The notes under the pieces were generated by a model. It was not told the origin of the DNA, searched no databases, and worked only from the letters and a program-made list of their open reading frames with translations. 64,000 nucleotides of DNA from Lysobacter arvi (GTDB lineage: Bacteria; Pseudomonadota; Gammaproteobacteria; Xanthomonadales; Xanthomonadaceae): the NCBI GenBank assembly GCA_031216755.1, contig JARUHG010000008.1, positions 47,784 to 111,783 on the forward strand, given 5' to 3'. Position 1 is the stretch's first letter. Each line of letters opens with the position of its first letter. The position numbers and the translations under genes were made by a program. Below, in pieces: positions 11,004 through 19,429 of the stretch.

Positions 11004-11281
11004 GCGTGGCTCCGGCGCGACGGGGGTCGCGGGGGTGGCTGCGGACGCCCGGCGTCGCGCCTCACGGCCGGGGCCGCGAGGTCAAAAGTGCCGAGCAAAG
11101 ACCCGGAATTGTAGCAGTCGGGCACGGTTCGGCCGCCCGGCAGGTGCCGGGGAGGGTCCGGAGGTGACGCGGGGCGCCCTGTTCATCCACGCGCCGCGAG
11201 GCGAGGCCGCACCCGGGGAACGGGCCGGCACGCCAACAGGGGTGCGCTGCGCCTACCCGGGCGACATCGACGACGGACGCC

Positions 11282-12415
11282 TTATTGGCCCGCGATCCAG
11301 GTGCCCTGCACGTTCAGGTCGTCGTCCAGCACGACGAGATCGGCGCGATACCCCGGCGCGATCCGGCCCAGTTCGCCGCCCAGGCCGATGAACTGCGCCG
11401 GGTACTGCGACGCCATCCGGCAGGCTTCCTCGAGCGGCAGGCGCAGACGCTGGACGGTGTTGCGCACGGCCGACGCCATGTCCAGCGCGGAACCGGCCAG
11501 CGTGCCGTCGGCCGTGGTGCACTGGCCGTCGCGGCAGATCATCTCCACGCCGTAGAGCGAGAACGCCTCGCGCTCGCCGCCGACCGGCGGCATGGCGTCG
11601 GTCACCAGCATCATCTTCCCCCGCGGTCGCGCCGCGATCGCAACGCGCAGCGAAGCGTCGTGCACGTGGTAGCCGTCGACGATCAGGCCGCACCACGCAT
11701 CGGGATTCTCCAGCGCCGCGCCGACCGCGCCGGGTTCGCGCGAGTTCATCGGCGTCATCGCGTTGAACAGGTGCGTGACGCCGGTGATGCCGTTGGCGAA
11801 GCCGTCGCGCAGTTGCTCGTAGGTCGCCGCGGTATGGCCAGCGGCGATGATGACGCCGCGTTGCGCCAGCGCCCGCAGCGTCGCCGCATCGAAACGTTCG
11901 GGCGCGAGCGTCACCAGCGTGATGCCCGCGGTGCCGAGCGAGGCGACCAGGTCGAGTTCGGCCGCGTCGGGCGTGTGGAACTTCGACGGATCGTGCACGC
12001 CCTTGCGCGCGGCGTTGAGGTACGGCCCTTCCAGATGCACCCCAAGCACGCCCGGCACGCCCTGCGCGAGCGCGTCGCGCGTGGCGTCGATGGCACGCCG
12101 CATCACGTCCACGTCGTCGCTGATGAGCGTCGGCAACAGGCCGGTGGTGCCGTACTTCCGGTGCGCGTTCGCGATGCGGCGCAGCCCGTCCACCGTCGGT
12201 TCGTCGTTGAACAGCACGTCGCCGCCGCCGTTCACCTGCGTGTCGATGAAGCCGGGCACGAGGGTGCGGCCGGCGAGATCCACCACCTCCGCACCCTTCG
12301 GCGGCTCGCCCGGCACGACCGCGATAATGCGGCCGTCCTCGACCAGCACGCTGAGGTTCGTCTCGAAACCGTTGTCGGTGAGCATGCGCCCGTTGGTGAA
12401 GGCAAGCGTGGTCAT
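11282..12415 (-). CDS. nagA: N-acetylglucosamine-6-phosphate deacetylase
   Basis: 377 aa. It removes acetate from GlcNAc-6-phosphate to give glucosamine-6-phosphate. Amidohydrolase-family landmarks are clear: PGFIDTQVNGGGD, GVHLEGPYLN (metal-ligand Glu), AAGHTAATYEQ and GVTHLFNAM (metal-ligand His residues), and LVTDAMPP (catalytic Asp). It is the last gene of the gntR-nagB-II-nagA unit, starting 22 bases after nagB-II. The 278 bases between it and the indolepyruvate oxidoreductase start hold no further gene that I can support. Confidence 0.95.
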   Translation of the reverse strand: MTTLAFTNGRMLTDNGFETNLSVLVEDGRIIAVVPGEPPKGAEVVDLAGRTLVPGFIDTQVNGGGDVLFNDEPTVDGLRRIANAHRKYGTTGLLPTLISDDVDVMRRAIDATRDALAQGVPGVLGVHLEGPYLNAARKGVHDPSKFHTPDAAELDLVASLGTAGITLVTLAPERFDAATLRALAQRGVIIAAGHTAATYEQLRDGFANGITGVTHLFNAMTPMNSREPGAVGAALENPDAWCGLIVDGYHVHDASLRVAIAARPRGKMMLVTDAMPPVGGEREAFSLYGVEMICRDGQCTTADGTLAGSALDMASAVRNTVQRLRLPLEEACRMASQYPAQFIGLGGELGRIAPGYRADLVVLDDDLNVQGTWIAGQ

Positions 12416-12437
12416 CGTGCTTTTCTCCCGGATGCGA

Positions 12438-13481
12438 TCAAACCGTCTCGGTCACCTTGTTCAGATGCGGCGGCACGTCGGGGTTGTGCCCGCGCGCGAC
12501 GGCCAGCGCGTTGACCGCCTTGTAGAAGCACTGCACGGTCAGCAGCGGCGTGCACGCCGGATGCGGCGATGCCGGCATCGGCAGCACTTCCTGGCCCTGC
12601 GCGCCCGGCAACGCCACCCACACCGGCGCACCGCGCTGGTGGAATTCCTCGGCGACCGACATCGTGCTTGCGCAGGTGTCGTCGTCCTGCGCGAAGGCGA
12701 GCACCGGGAAGCCCGGGCCGACGATCGCCATCGGGCCGTGCTTCACTTCGGCCGAAGAGAACGCTTCGGCGTGCAGGCCGCAGGTTTCCTTGAACTTGAG
12801 CGCTGCTTCCTGCGCCGCGCCCAGGCCGAGGCCCCGACCAACGACGAAGAGATTGCGCGCGTCCTTCAAGCCTTCGACGACCGGCGACCAGTCCATCGCC
12901 CAGGCGTCGCGCAGCGCGCCGGGCAGCGCGTCCACGGCGGCGAGCAGCTTCGCATCGCCGCTCCAGCGCGCGGCCAGTTGCAGCAGCGCGGCCAGCGAGC
13001 ACAGGTAGCTCTTCGTCGCCGCGACGCTCTTTTCCGGGCCGGCACGCAGCGGGATCACGGTGTCGGCGATCTGCGCCAGCGGCGAATCCTCGACATTGAC
13101 CAGCGCGACGACCATCGCACCGGCGGCGCGTGCGATCTCCGCGTTGCGCACCAGGTCCGGGCTCTTGCCGGACTGCGAGATCGCGACGAACAGCGCGCCC
13201 TTCAGGTGCGGCCGCACCGCGTACACCGAACCGACCGACGGCGACGCGGACGCGGTGACCAGGCCCAGCGTGGTTTCGAACAGGTACTTGCCGTAAGTGG
13301 CGGCGTGGTCGGAACTGCCGCGCGCGCAGGTGACGATGAACGCCGGCGGCTGCGCCTTGAGGCGTTGCACCAGCGCGTCGACGAGGGGCGCGTTCGCTTC
13401 GAACTGGCGCGCGACGGCGTCGGCGGTTTCGGCCGCTTCGGCGTGCATGCGCGTCGCGGTGGCGAGGAGGGGTTCGCTCAC
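12438..13481 (-). CDS. nagB-II: SIS-domain glucosamine-6-phosphate deaminase (NagB-II type)
   Basis: 347 aa with two SIS domains, like the isomerase half of GlmS but without a glutaminase domain. Motifs: TCARGSSDHAATYGKYLFE, AISQSGKSPD (sugar-phosphate loop), GRGLGLGAAQEAALKFKET and SSAEVKHGPMAIV. In Shewanella and Xanthomonas this type replaces classical NagB and converts glucosamine-6-phosphate to fructose-6-phosphate and ammonia. Its place between the GntR regulator (6-base gap) and nagA supports the deaminase assignment over a generic sugar isomerase. Confidence 0.9.
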   Translation of the reverse strand: MSEPLLATATRMHAEAAETADAVARQFEANAPLVDALVQRLKAQPPAFIVTCARGSSDHAATYGKYLFETTLGLVTASASPSVGSVYAVRPHLKGALFVAISQSGKSPDLVRNAEIARAAGAMVVALVNVEDSPLAQIADTVIPLRAGPEKSVAATKSYLCSLAALLQLAARWSGDAKLLAAVDALPGALRDAWAMDWSPVVEGLKDARNLFVVGRGLGLGAAQEAALKFKETCGLHAEAFSSAEVKHGPMAIVGPGFPVLAFAQDDDTCASTMSVAEEFHQRGAPVWVALPGAQGQEVLPMPASPHPACTPLLTVQCFYKAVNALAVARGHNPDVPPHLNKVTETV

Positions 13482-13487
13482 GGGGGT

Positions 13488-14231
13488 TTACTCGCTCTGG
13501 AGTTCGGCGACGAAGTCGTACGCATCGCCGCGGTAGAAGGATCGGGTGTATTCGACGACGCGACCGTCGTCGAGGAAGGTGCGCCGTTCGATGAACAGGC
13601 CGGGGCTGCCTTCGGGCAGGTTCATCAGGCGCGCCTGTTCGGCGTCGAAGGCGATGGCGCGCAGGCGCTGCAGCGCGCGCGTCGGGCGCAGGCCCATTTT
13701 CTGGAAGGTCTCGTACAGCGAGTTCTCGACCAGCGACGGATCGGCCAGCACGGTCTGCGGCACGACGGTGCGCTCCAGCGCGAGCGCCATGTCGTCGGCG
13801 ATGCGCAGGCGGTAGTAGCGCACCACCTGCGCGCCGGGCGACAGGTTCAACGCCATCGCCTCGTCGGGGGTGACCTCGCCGGTGCCGCGTTCGATGAAGC
13901 GGGACTTGGGATCCAGTCCGCGCGCGCGCAGGTCGTCGGTGAAGCTGGTGAGCTTGGAGAACGACTTGACGATGCGTTCGGACACGAACGTGCCCGAGCC
14001 CTGGCGCTGCATCAGCAGGCCGTCGGCGACCAGGCCAGAGATGGCCTTTCGCACCGTCACGCGGGACAGGTCGAGCAGCTTGGTCAGTTCGCGCTCGCTG
14101 GGCAGCGCCTGGCCCGGCGTGAGTTCGCCGTTCTCGATGGCGTGCTGGAGCGTCCGGCGCAGGTGCTGGTAGGCCGGGGCGCGGCGCGCATCGGCCTGGC
14201 GTCGGAACTCGTTGACCAGATAGTCCTGCAT
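13488..14231 (-). CDS. nagQ: GntR-family (HutC/NagR-type) transcriptional regulator
   Basis: 247 aa. The winged helix (APAYQHLRRTLQHAIENGEL, PSERELTKLLDLSRVTVRKA, then QGSGTFVSE) is followed by a UTRA effector domain (about 90-240). NagQ is the name used for the GntR-type repressor in Xanthomonas nag loci, and symbol and effector (an amino-sugar phosphate) are inferred from that. It is first in the unit with nagB-II and nagA. The start was placed at MQDYLVNEF (14229-14231). The longer frame would run through its own operator, a direct-repeat site at 14242-14260, which points to autoregulation; a near-identical site precedes zwf. Confidence 0.87.
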   Translation of the reverse strand: MQDYLVNEFRRQADARRAPAYQHLRRTLQHAIENGELTPGQALPSERELTKLLDLSRVTVRKAISGLVADGLLMQRQGSGTFVSERIVKSFSKLTSFTDDLRARGLDPKSRFIERGTGEVTPDEAMALNLSPGAQVVRYYRLRIADDMALALERTVVPQTVLADPSLVENSLYETFQKMGLRPTRALQRLRAIAFDAEQARLMNLPEGSPGLFIERRTFLDDGRVVEYTRSFYRGDAYDFVAELQSE

Positions 14232-14241
14232 CCGCAAGAGA

Positions 14242-14260
14242 ATACCAGTCAGATACCAGT
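14242..14260. promoter_or_regulatory. Direct-repeat operator upstream of the GntR gene
   Basis: On the minus strand this reads ACTGGTAT-CTG-ACTGGTAT, two half-sites 11 bp apart. It lies 11 bases upstream of the regulator's start codon, so binding there would block its own unit. TGGTAT is also the half-site of NagR/YvoA-type GntR regulators in Gram-positive bacteria. Confidence 0.7.
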
Positions 14261-14457
14261 TCGGGCAAACCAGCCCGACCGGCGGCGCGGCGCCTTCCAT
14301 GCCTGACTACGACGAAAGTCGAATCACCCCTGAAAAGGCGGGGTCGCCGTGGGAATTTCGCGCCCGCGTAACCCCAAGTCGCTGAAATTGCTGGGTCGGC
14401 GCGGGAGACCACCGGCCTGCGCTCGCGTTGACCGGCCCTGTTCGCCGGGTTTGCACC

Positions 14458-14488
14458 AGTGGTATCTGACTGGTATCTTCACTGGTAT
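14458..14488. promoter_or_regulatory. Matching triple-repeat operator upstream of zwf
   Basis: On the plus strand, three TGGTAT half-sites occur at 14460, 14471 and 14483, spaced 11 and 12 bp (about one helical turn). Bases 14458-14476 match the site before the GntR gene at 18 of 19 positions when that site is read on the opposite strand. The site ends 40 bases before the zwf start. The rest of the 296-base divergent region shows no other clear element. Confidence 0.7.
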
Positions 14489-14527
14489 GCCTGTGGTCTT
14501 CAAAACCTCATTCCGCTGGAGCGCTCC

Positions 14528-15997
14528 GTGACCGCCCCCATCGCGCCGATGGCGCCTTTCGACCTGATCATCTTCGGCGGCACGGGCGACCTGGCCCTGC
14601 GCAAACTGCTGCCGGCCCTGTTCCATCGCTACGTGGACGGCCAGATCGTCGCCGGCACGCGCCTGTTCGGTCTGGCGCGCGACAGCCAGACCGACGAGGC
14701 CTACCGCGAACGCGTGCGCGAAGCGCTGCAGAAGCACCTGGCCTTCGACCTGCGCGCGCCCGCGGCGCTGGAGCCGTTCCTGCAGTTGCTCTCGTACCGC
14801 CGCATCGACCTCCAGGCCGACGAAGGCTGGGGCGAACTGGCCGGCGAACTGGCCGACGAATCGCGCGTGCGGGTGTTCTACCTCGCGGTGGGCCCGGACC
14901 TGTTCGGCAGTGTGGGCTCGCGCCTGCAGGCGCACGGACTGACCGGCGCGAACACGCGCGTGGTGGTGGAAAAGCCCATCGGCCACGACCGCGCCAGCGC
15001 GGCGGCGATCAACGACGCACTCGGCCAGGTGTTCGCCGAATCGCAGATCTATCGCATCGATCATTACCTGGGCAAGGAAACGGTCCAGAACCTCACCGCG
15101 CTGCGCTTCGGCAATGCGCTGTTCGAACCGCTCTGGCGCGCCGAGCACATCGACCACGTGCAGATCACCGTGGCCGAGACCGTCGGCCTGGAGCGCCGCG
15201 CGAGTTACTACGACAAGTCCGGCGCACTGCGCGACATGGTGCAGAACCACATGTTGCAGCTGCTGTGCCTGGTCGCGATGGAGCCGCCGTCCTCGCTCGC
15301 GGCCGACGCGATCCGCGACGAGAAGCTAAAGGTGCTGCATTCGCTCAAGCCCATCGCCGACGGCGCGACCTCGCACCTCACCGTGCGCGGCCAGTACCGC
15401 GCGGGCGCGGTCGAAGGCCGCCCGGTCCCGGGCTACCTGGAAGAACTGGGCACCAACACCTCGCGCACCGAAACCTTCGTCGCGCTCAAGGCCGAAGTCA
15501 GCAACTGGCGCTGGGCGGGCGTGCCGTTCTACCTGCGCACGGGCAAGCGGCTGGCCGAACGCATGTCGGAGATCGTGCTGACCTTCCGCAAGGTGCCGCA
15601 TTCGATCTTCGGCGACGAACCGGTCGCGCAGAACCAGCTGGTGATCCGCCTGCAGCCGGACGAAGGCGTGAAGCTGTGGATCGTCAACAAGATCCCCGGC
15701 CCCGGCGGACTGCGCCTGCGGCGCGTGCCGATGGACCTGAGCTTCGCCGAGACCTTCGGCGGCCGCCAGCCGGAAGCGTACGAACGCCTGCTGATGGACG
15801 TGGTGCGCGGCAACCCGATGCTGTTCATGCGTCGCGACGAAGTGGAAGCCGCCTGGGCTTGGATCGACCCGATCCTCGCCGCGTGGCAGTCCAGCAACGA
15901 ATCACCCAAGGCATACACCGCGGGCAGCTGGGGTCCCAGCTCGGCCGTGGCCCTGATCGAACGCGACGGAAGGACGTGGCATGAGGACGCTGTCTAA
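14528..15997 (+). CDS. zwf: Glucose-6-phosphate 1-dehydrogenase
   Basis: 489 aa. It oxidises glucose-6-phosphate to 6-phosphogluconolactone, making NAD(P)H. The nucleotide-binding motif IIFGGTGDLALRKLLP is at the N-terminus and the active-site motif RIDHYLGKE is present, as are VVEKPIGHD and the C-terminal sugar-phosphate domain. The start is GTG at 14528 with GGAG six bases upstream; an ATG at 14549 is a possible alternative. First gene of the Entner-Doudoroff operon zwf-pgl-edd-eda, behind an operator shared with the GntR regulator gene. Confidence 0.96.
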   Translation: MTAPIAPMAPFDLIIFGGTGDLALRKLLPALFHRYVDGQIVAGTRLFGLARDSQTDEAYRERVREALQKHLAFDLRAPAALEPFLQLLSYRRIDLQADEGWGELAGELADESRVRVFYLAVGPDLFGSVGSRLQAHGLTGANTRVVVEKPIGHDRASAAAINDALGQVFAESQIYRIDHYLGKETVQNLTALRFGNALFEPLWRAEHIDHVQITVAETVGLERRASYYDKSGALRDMVQNHMLQLLCLVAMEPPSSLAADAIRDEKLKVLHSLKPIADGATSHLTVRGQYRAGAVEGRPVPGYLEELGTNTSRTETFVALKAEVSNWRWAGVPFYLRTGKRLAERMSEIVLTFRKVPHSIFGDEPVAQNQLVIRLQPDEGVKLWIVNKIPGPGGLRLRRVPMDLSFAETFGGRQPEAYERLLMDVVRGNPMLFMRRDEVEAAWAWIDPILAAWQSSNESPKAYTAGSWGPSSAVALIERDGRTWHEDAV

Positions 15998-16751
15998 CAC
16001 CGTGCGTTTCAAATCCGCACTTACGGAGCGCTTGACCGTGCTGACACCCGATCCGTTGCCCGTGCGCGAGCATCTGTTCGACGACAAGGCACACCTCGCC
16101 GCGGCACTGGCCAAGGCCGTCGCCGCCGACCTGCGCGGCGCGATCGCGCGCCGTGGCGCCGCACGGCTCGCCGTGTCCGGCGGCACCACGCCGCGGGCGT
16201 TCCTGATCGAACTGTCGAAGCAGACGCTCGACTGGGCGCACGTGACCGTCGTGCCGGTGGACGATCGCTGGGTCGCGCCGGACCATCCGCGCTCGAACGA
16301 GCGCCTGCTGCGCGAGACGCTGTTCCAGGGCGCCGCGGCACAGGCGACGCTGCTGCCGCTGCGCCGTCCCGCGCCGACGCCCGAAGCGGCGCTGCTGCCG
16401 GTGCTCACGCAGGTCGCCAACGAAGCGCTTCCGCTGGACGTCGTCGTGCTCGGCATGGGCGAGGACGGCCACGTCGCCTCGCTGTTCCCCGACCTCGTGC
16501 GCCGCGACATCGGCCTGCAGCCGCGCGGCCGCGCGCCCGTGCTTGCGATCCGCACCGCCTCGCAGCCGGAGCCGCGCATGACGCTCACGCTCAGCGCCAT
16601 CTTCACCGCACCGTCGCTGTACCTGCATATCGAAGGCACGAAGAAGCGCGAAGTGCTCGACGCCGCCGCGCGCGATCCGCGCTCGACGCTGCCGATCCGC
16701 TCGGTGCTGTCCGGCGCGCCCTCGGCGCCGATGCTGTACTGGAGTCCGTAG
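15981..16751 (+). CDS. pgl: 6-phosphogluconolactonase
   Basis: 256 aa. It hydrolyses 6-phosphogluconolactone to 6-phosphogluconate. Family motifs: [16 protein letters not shown] near residue 65, [20 protein letters not shown], and [15 protein letters not shown], typical of the NagB/Pgl-like fold. The start overlaps the end of zwf by 17 bases and is preceded by AAGGACG, which suggests translational coupling. The stop lies four bases before the edd start. Confidence 0.93.
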   Translation: MRTLSNTVRFKSALTERLTVLTPDPLPVREHLFDDKAHLAAALAKAVAADLRGAIARRGAARLAVSGGTTPRAFLIELSKQTLDWAHVTVVPVDDRWVAPDHPRSNERLLRETLFQGAAAQATLLPLRRPAPTPEAALLPVLTQVANEALPLDVVVLGMGEDGHVASLFPDLVRRDIGLQPRGRAPVLAIRTASQPEPRMTLTLSAIFTAPSLYLHIEGTKKREVLDAAARDPRSTLPIRSVLSGAPSAPMLYWSP

Positions 16752-16755
16752 TCGC

Positions 16756-18582
16756 ATGAACGCCCTGCATCCCGTCCTGGCCGAAGTCACGCAGCGCATC
16801 CGCGAACGCAGCGCCGATCGTCGCGCCGCCTATCTGGCGCGCATCGACGCCGCATGCGGACGCGGTCCGCATCGCGCGACGCTGTCGTGCGGCAACCTCG
16901 CGCACGGCTTCGCCGCGTGCGGTACCGACAAGGCCGCGCTGCGCGGCGGCGTGTCGCCGAACATCGCCATCGTCAACGCATACAACGACATGCTCTCCGC
17001 GCACCAGCCGCTGGAGCGCTTCCCGTTCCTGATCAAGAACGCCGCGCGCGGCGTCGGCGCGACCGCGCAGGTGGCCGGCGGCGTGCCGGCGATGTGCGAT
17101 GGCGTGACGCAGGGCCGCGCCGGCATGGAGCTGTCGCTGTTCTCGCGCGAGGTGATCGCGTTGTCCACGGCGGTCTCGCTGTCGCACGACATGTTCGACG
17201 CCGCGCTGTACCTGGGCGTGTGCGACAAGATCGTGCCGGGCTTGCTGATCGGCGCGCTGAGCTTCGGCCACCTGCCGGCGATCTTCGTGCCGGCCGGGCC
17301 GATGACGTCGGGCCTGCCGAACGACGAGAAATCGCGCGTACGCCAGCGCTACGCGACGGGCGAGGCCACGCGCGAGGAGCTGCTGGAAGCCGAAGCGCAG
17401 AGCTATCACGGCCCGGGCACGTGCACGTTCTACGGCACCGCCAATTCCAACCAGATGCTGATGGAACTGATGGGCCTGCACCTGCCCGGTTCGAGCTTCG
17501 TCAATCCGGACAATCCGCTGCGCGACGCACTGACCGCGGAAGCCGCGCGACGCGCCGCGCAGATCACCGCGCTGGGCGACGATTACCGCCCCGTCGGCCG
17601 CATCATCGACGAGCGCGCGATCGTCAACGGCGTCGTCGGCCTGCATGCCACCGGCGGTTCGACCAACCACCTGCTGCACCTGATCGCCATCGCCGCCGCC
17701 GCGGGCATCGAGCTGCGCCTGGAGGATTTCGACGCGCTGTCGTCGATCGTGCCGCTGCTGGCGCGCGTGTATCCCAATGGCAGCGCCGACGTGAACCATT
17801 TCCACGCGGCCGGCGGCCTGGGTTTCCTGATCGGCGAACTGCTCGACGCCGGGCTGCTGCACGGCGACGTCGAAACCATCGCCGGCCCCGGCCTCGCGCG
17901 TTACCGCGTCGAAGCGCGGTTGGCGCCGGAGCAGCGTGTCGAATACGTGCCGGCTACCGGACGCAGCGGCGATCCCACGGTCCTGCGTCCGGTGGCCGAG
18001 CCGTTCCGTCCCGACGGCGGCCTGCGCGTGCTGCATGGTCCGCTGGGGACGGCGGCCATCAAGGTTTCGGCCGTGCCGGAAGACCGCTGGGTCGTCGAGG
18101 CGCCGGCGCGCGTGTTCTCCGACCAGGCGCAGGTCAAGACGGCGTTCGAACGCGGCGAACTCGATCGCGATGTCGTCGTGGTCGTGCGCTTCCAGGGCCC
18201 GCACGCGAACGGCATGCCCGAACTGCACCAGCTCACGCCGACGCTGAGCGTGCTGCAGAAGCGCGGCCATCGCGTCGCGCTGGTGACCGACGGGCGCATG
18301 TCGGGCGCCTCGGGCCAGGTGCCGGCGGCGATCCACGTCAGCCCGGAAGCGGCCGTCGGCGGCCCGCTTGCGAAAGTGCGCGATGGCGACGTCGTGCGCG
18401 TGGACGCCATCGCCGGAACCTTGCAGGTGCACGTGCCGGCGGCGGAATGGGACGTCCGCGAGAACGCGACCGCGGACCTGACCGCCAGCCATTTCGGCAT
18501 GGGGCGCGAGCTGTTCGCGGTGTTCCGCCAATCGGCGGCGCCGGCGCACCTGGGCGGCGGGATCTTCAATCCCGCGATCTGA
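16756..18582 (+). CDS. edd: 6-phosphogluconate dehydratase
   Basis: 608 aa, standard length for Edd. It dehydrates 6-phosphogluconate to KDPG. IlvD/Edd-family features include [61 protein letters not shown] and [19 protein letters not shown]. The conserved cysteines in the CDG, GTCTF and upstream segments fit a [4Fe-4S] cluster. Third gene of the operon. A 112-base spacer containing a hairpin repeat separates it from eda. Confidence 0.96.
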   Translation: MNALHPVLAEVTQRIRERSADRRAAYLARIDAACGRGPHRATLSCGNLAHGFAACGTDKAALRGGVSPNIAIVNAYNDMLSAHQPLERFPFLIKNAARGVGATAQVAGGVPAMCDGVTQGRAGMELSLFSREVIALSTAVSLSHDMFDAALYLGVCDKIVPGLLIGALSFGHLPAIFVPAGPMTSGLPNDEKSRVRQRYATGEATREELLEAEAQSYHGPGTCTFYGTANSNQMLMELMGLHLPGSSFVNPDNPLRDALTAEAARRAAQITALGDDYRPVGRIIDERAIVNGVVGLHATGGSTNHLLHLIAIAAAAGIELRLEDFDALSSIVPLLARVYPNGSADVNHFHAAGGLGFLIGELLDAGLLHGDVETIAGPGLARYRVEARLAPEQRVEYVPATGRSGDPTVLRPVAEPFRPDGGLRVLHGPLGTAAIKVSAVPEDRWVVEAPARVFSDQAQVKTAFERGELDRDVVVVVRFQGPHANGMPELHQLTPTLSVLQKRGHRVALVTDGRMSGASGQVPAAIHVSPEAAVGGPLAKVRDGDVVRVDAIAGTLQVHVPAAEWDVRENATADLTASHFGMGRELFAVFRQSAAPAHLGGGIFNPAI

Positions 18583-18614
18583 CGCGTCAGCTTCTGGTCG
18601 CCCGGGCGAGCGCA

Positions 18615-18650
18615 AGCGCACCCCGGGCGAGTCGCACACCCGGGTGCGCT
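18615..18650. repeat. Hairpin repeat between edd and eda
   Basis: A 9-bp stem, AGCGCACCC / GGGTGCGCT, with a GC-rich loop that contains further CCCGGGC symmetry. It resembles the GCCCGGG-type intergenic palindromes at 31144-31175 and 49330-49357. It lacks a T-run, so it is more likely an mRNA-stabilising or differential-expression hairpin inside the operon than a terminator. Confidence 0.6.
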
Positions 18651-18693
18651 CCGCGTGCACGGGCTACCAAAACAGTTTGATCTGGAGAACACG

Positions 18694-19320
18694 ATGGGCC
18701 TGCTCGAATCCGTACTGCACGTCGCGCCGGTGATGCCGGTGGTGGTGATCGAAGACGCCCGGCACGCGGTGTCGCTGGCACGCGCGCTGGTGGCCGGTGG
18801 CATTCCCGCCATCGAGATCACGCTGCGCACGCGCGCCGCGCTCGATGCGGTGCGCGCGATCGCCAACGAAGTCGATGGCGCGATCGTCGGCGTCGGCACC
18901 GTGCGCAAGCCGCAGGACCTGAAGGATGCCGAGGCCGCGGGTGCGCGCTTCGCGGTTTCGCCGGGCGCGACGCCGAACCTGATCGCCGCGGCGAAGGACT
19001 CCGCGCTGCCGTGGCTGCCCGGTGCGGGCACCGCGAGCGAGGCGATGACGCTGTCCGAGCACGGATTCATCTTCCAGAAGTTCTTCCCGGCCGAAGCGGC
19101 CGGCGGCGCGCCGGCACTGCGCTCGCTGCACGGCCCGTTGCCGGAAATCCGCTTCTGCGCGACCGGCGGCATCGGCGCGCACAACGCGCGCGATTACCTG
19201 GCCACGCCGAACGTCGCCTGCGTCGGCGGCTCGTGGCTCACGCCGTCGCGCCTGGTCGCGGCGGAGGAATGGGGCGCGATCGAAGCCCTCGCACGCGCGG
19301 CGACGCTGCTTCGCGCATAA
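18694..19320 (+). CDS. eda: KDPG/KHG aldolase
   Basis: 208 aa. It cleaves 2-keto-3-deoxy-6-phosphogluconate into pyruvate and glyceraldehyde-3-phosphate. Signature segments: PVVVIEDARHAVSLARAL, AIEITLRTRAALDAV (the catalytic Glu is in EITLRT), GVGTVRKPQDLKDAEAAG, and FFPAEAAGG with the Schiff-base Lys just before it (FQKFFPAE). The start at 18694 follows CTGGAGAAC; an in-frame upstream start lacks family similarity. Last gene of the Entner-Doudoroff operon. Confidence 0.95.
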   Translation: MGLLESVLHVAPVMPVVVIEDARHAVSLARALVAGGIPAIEITLRTRAALDAVRAIANEVDGAIVGVGTVRKPQDLKDAEAAGARFAVSPGATPNLIAAAKDSALPWLPGAGTASEAMTLSEHGFIFQKFFPAEAAGGAPALRSLHGPLPEIRFCATGGIGAHNARDYLATPNVACVGGSWLTPSRLVAAEEWGAIEALARAATLLRA

Positions 19321-19355
19321 GCACCCCGCTTCCTTTCTGCGGGAAACTGCGCGCA

Positions 19356-19381
19356 ACGCCCGGCGATCCATGGCCGGGCGT
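19356..19381. terminator. Hairpin between convergent eda and QEGLA-protein genes
   Basis: A 9-bp stem, ACGCCCGGC / GCCGGGCGT, with an 8-base loop. It has no T-run on either side. Its position between two convergent stop codons suggests a weak bidirectional terminator. Confidence 0.5.
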
Positions 19382-19429
19382 CCGGCAGGCGACGCGGCAG
19401 TGCCGCGGTGCGGCCTGCGAGCGTTGCGC

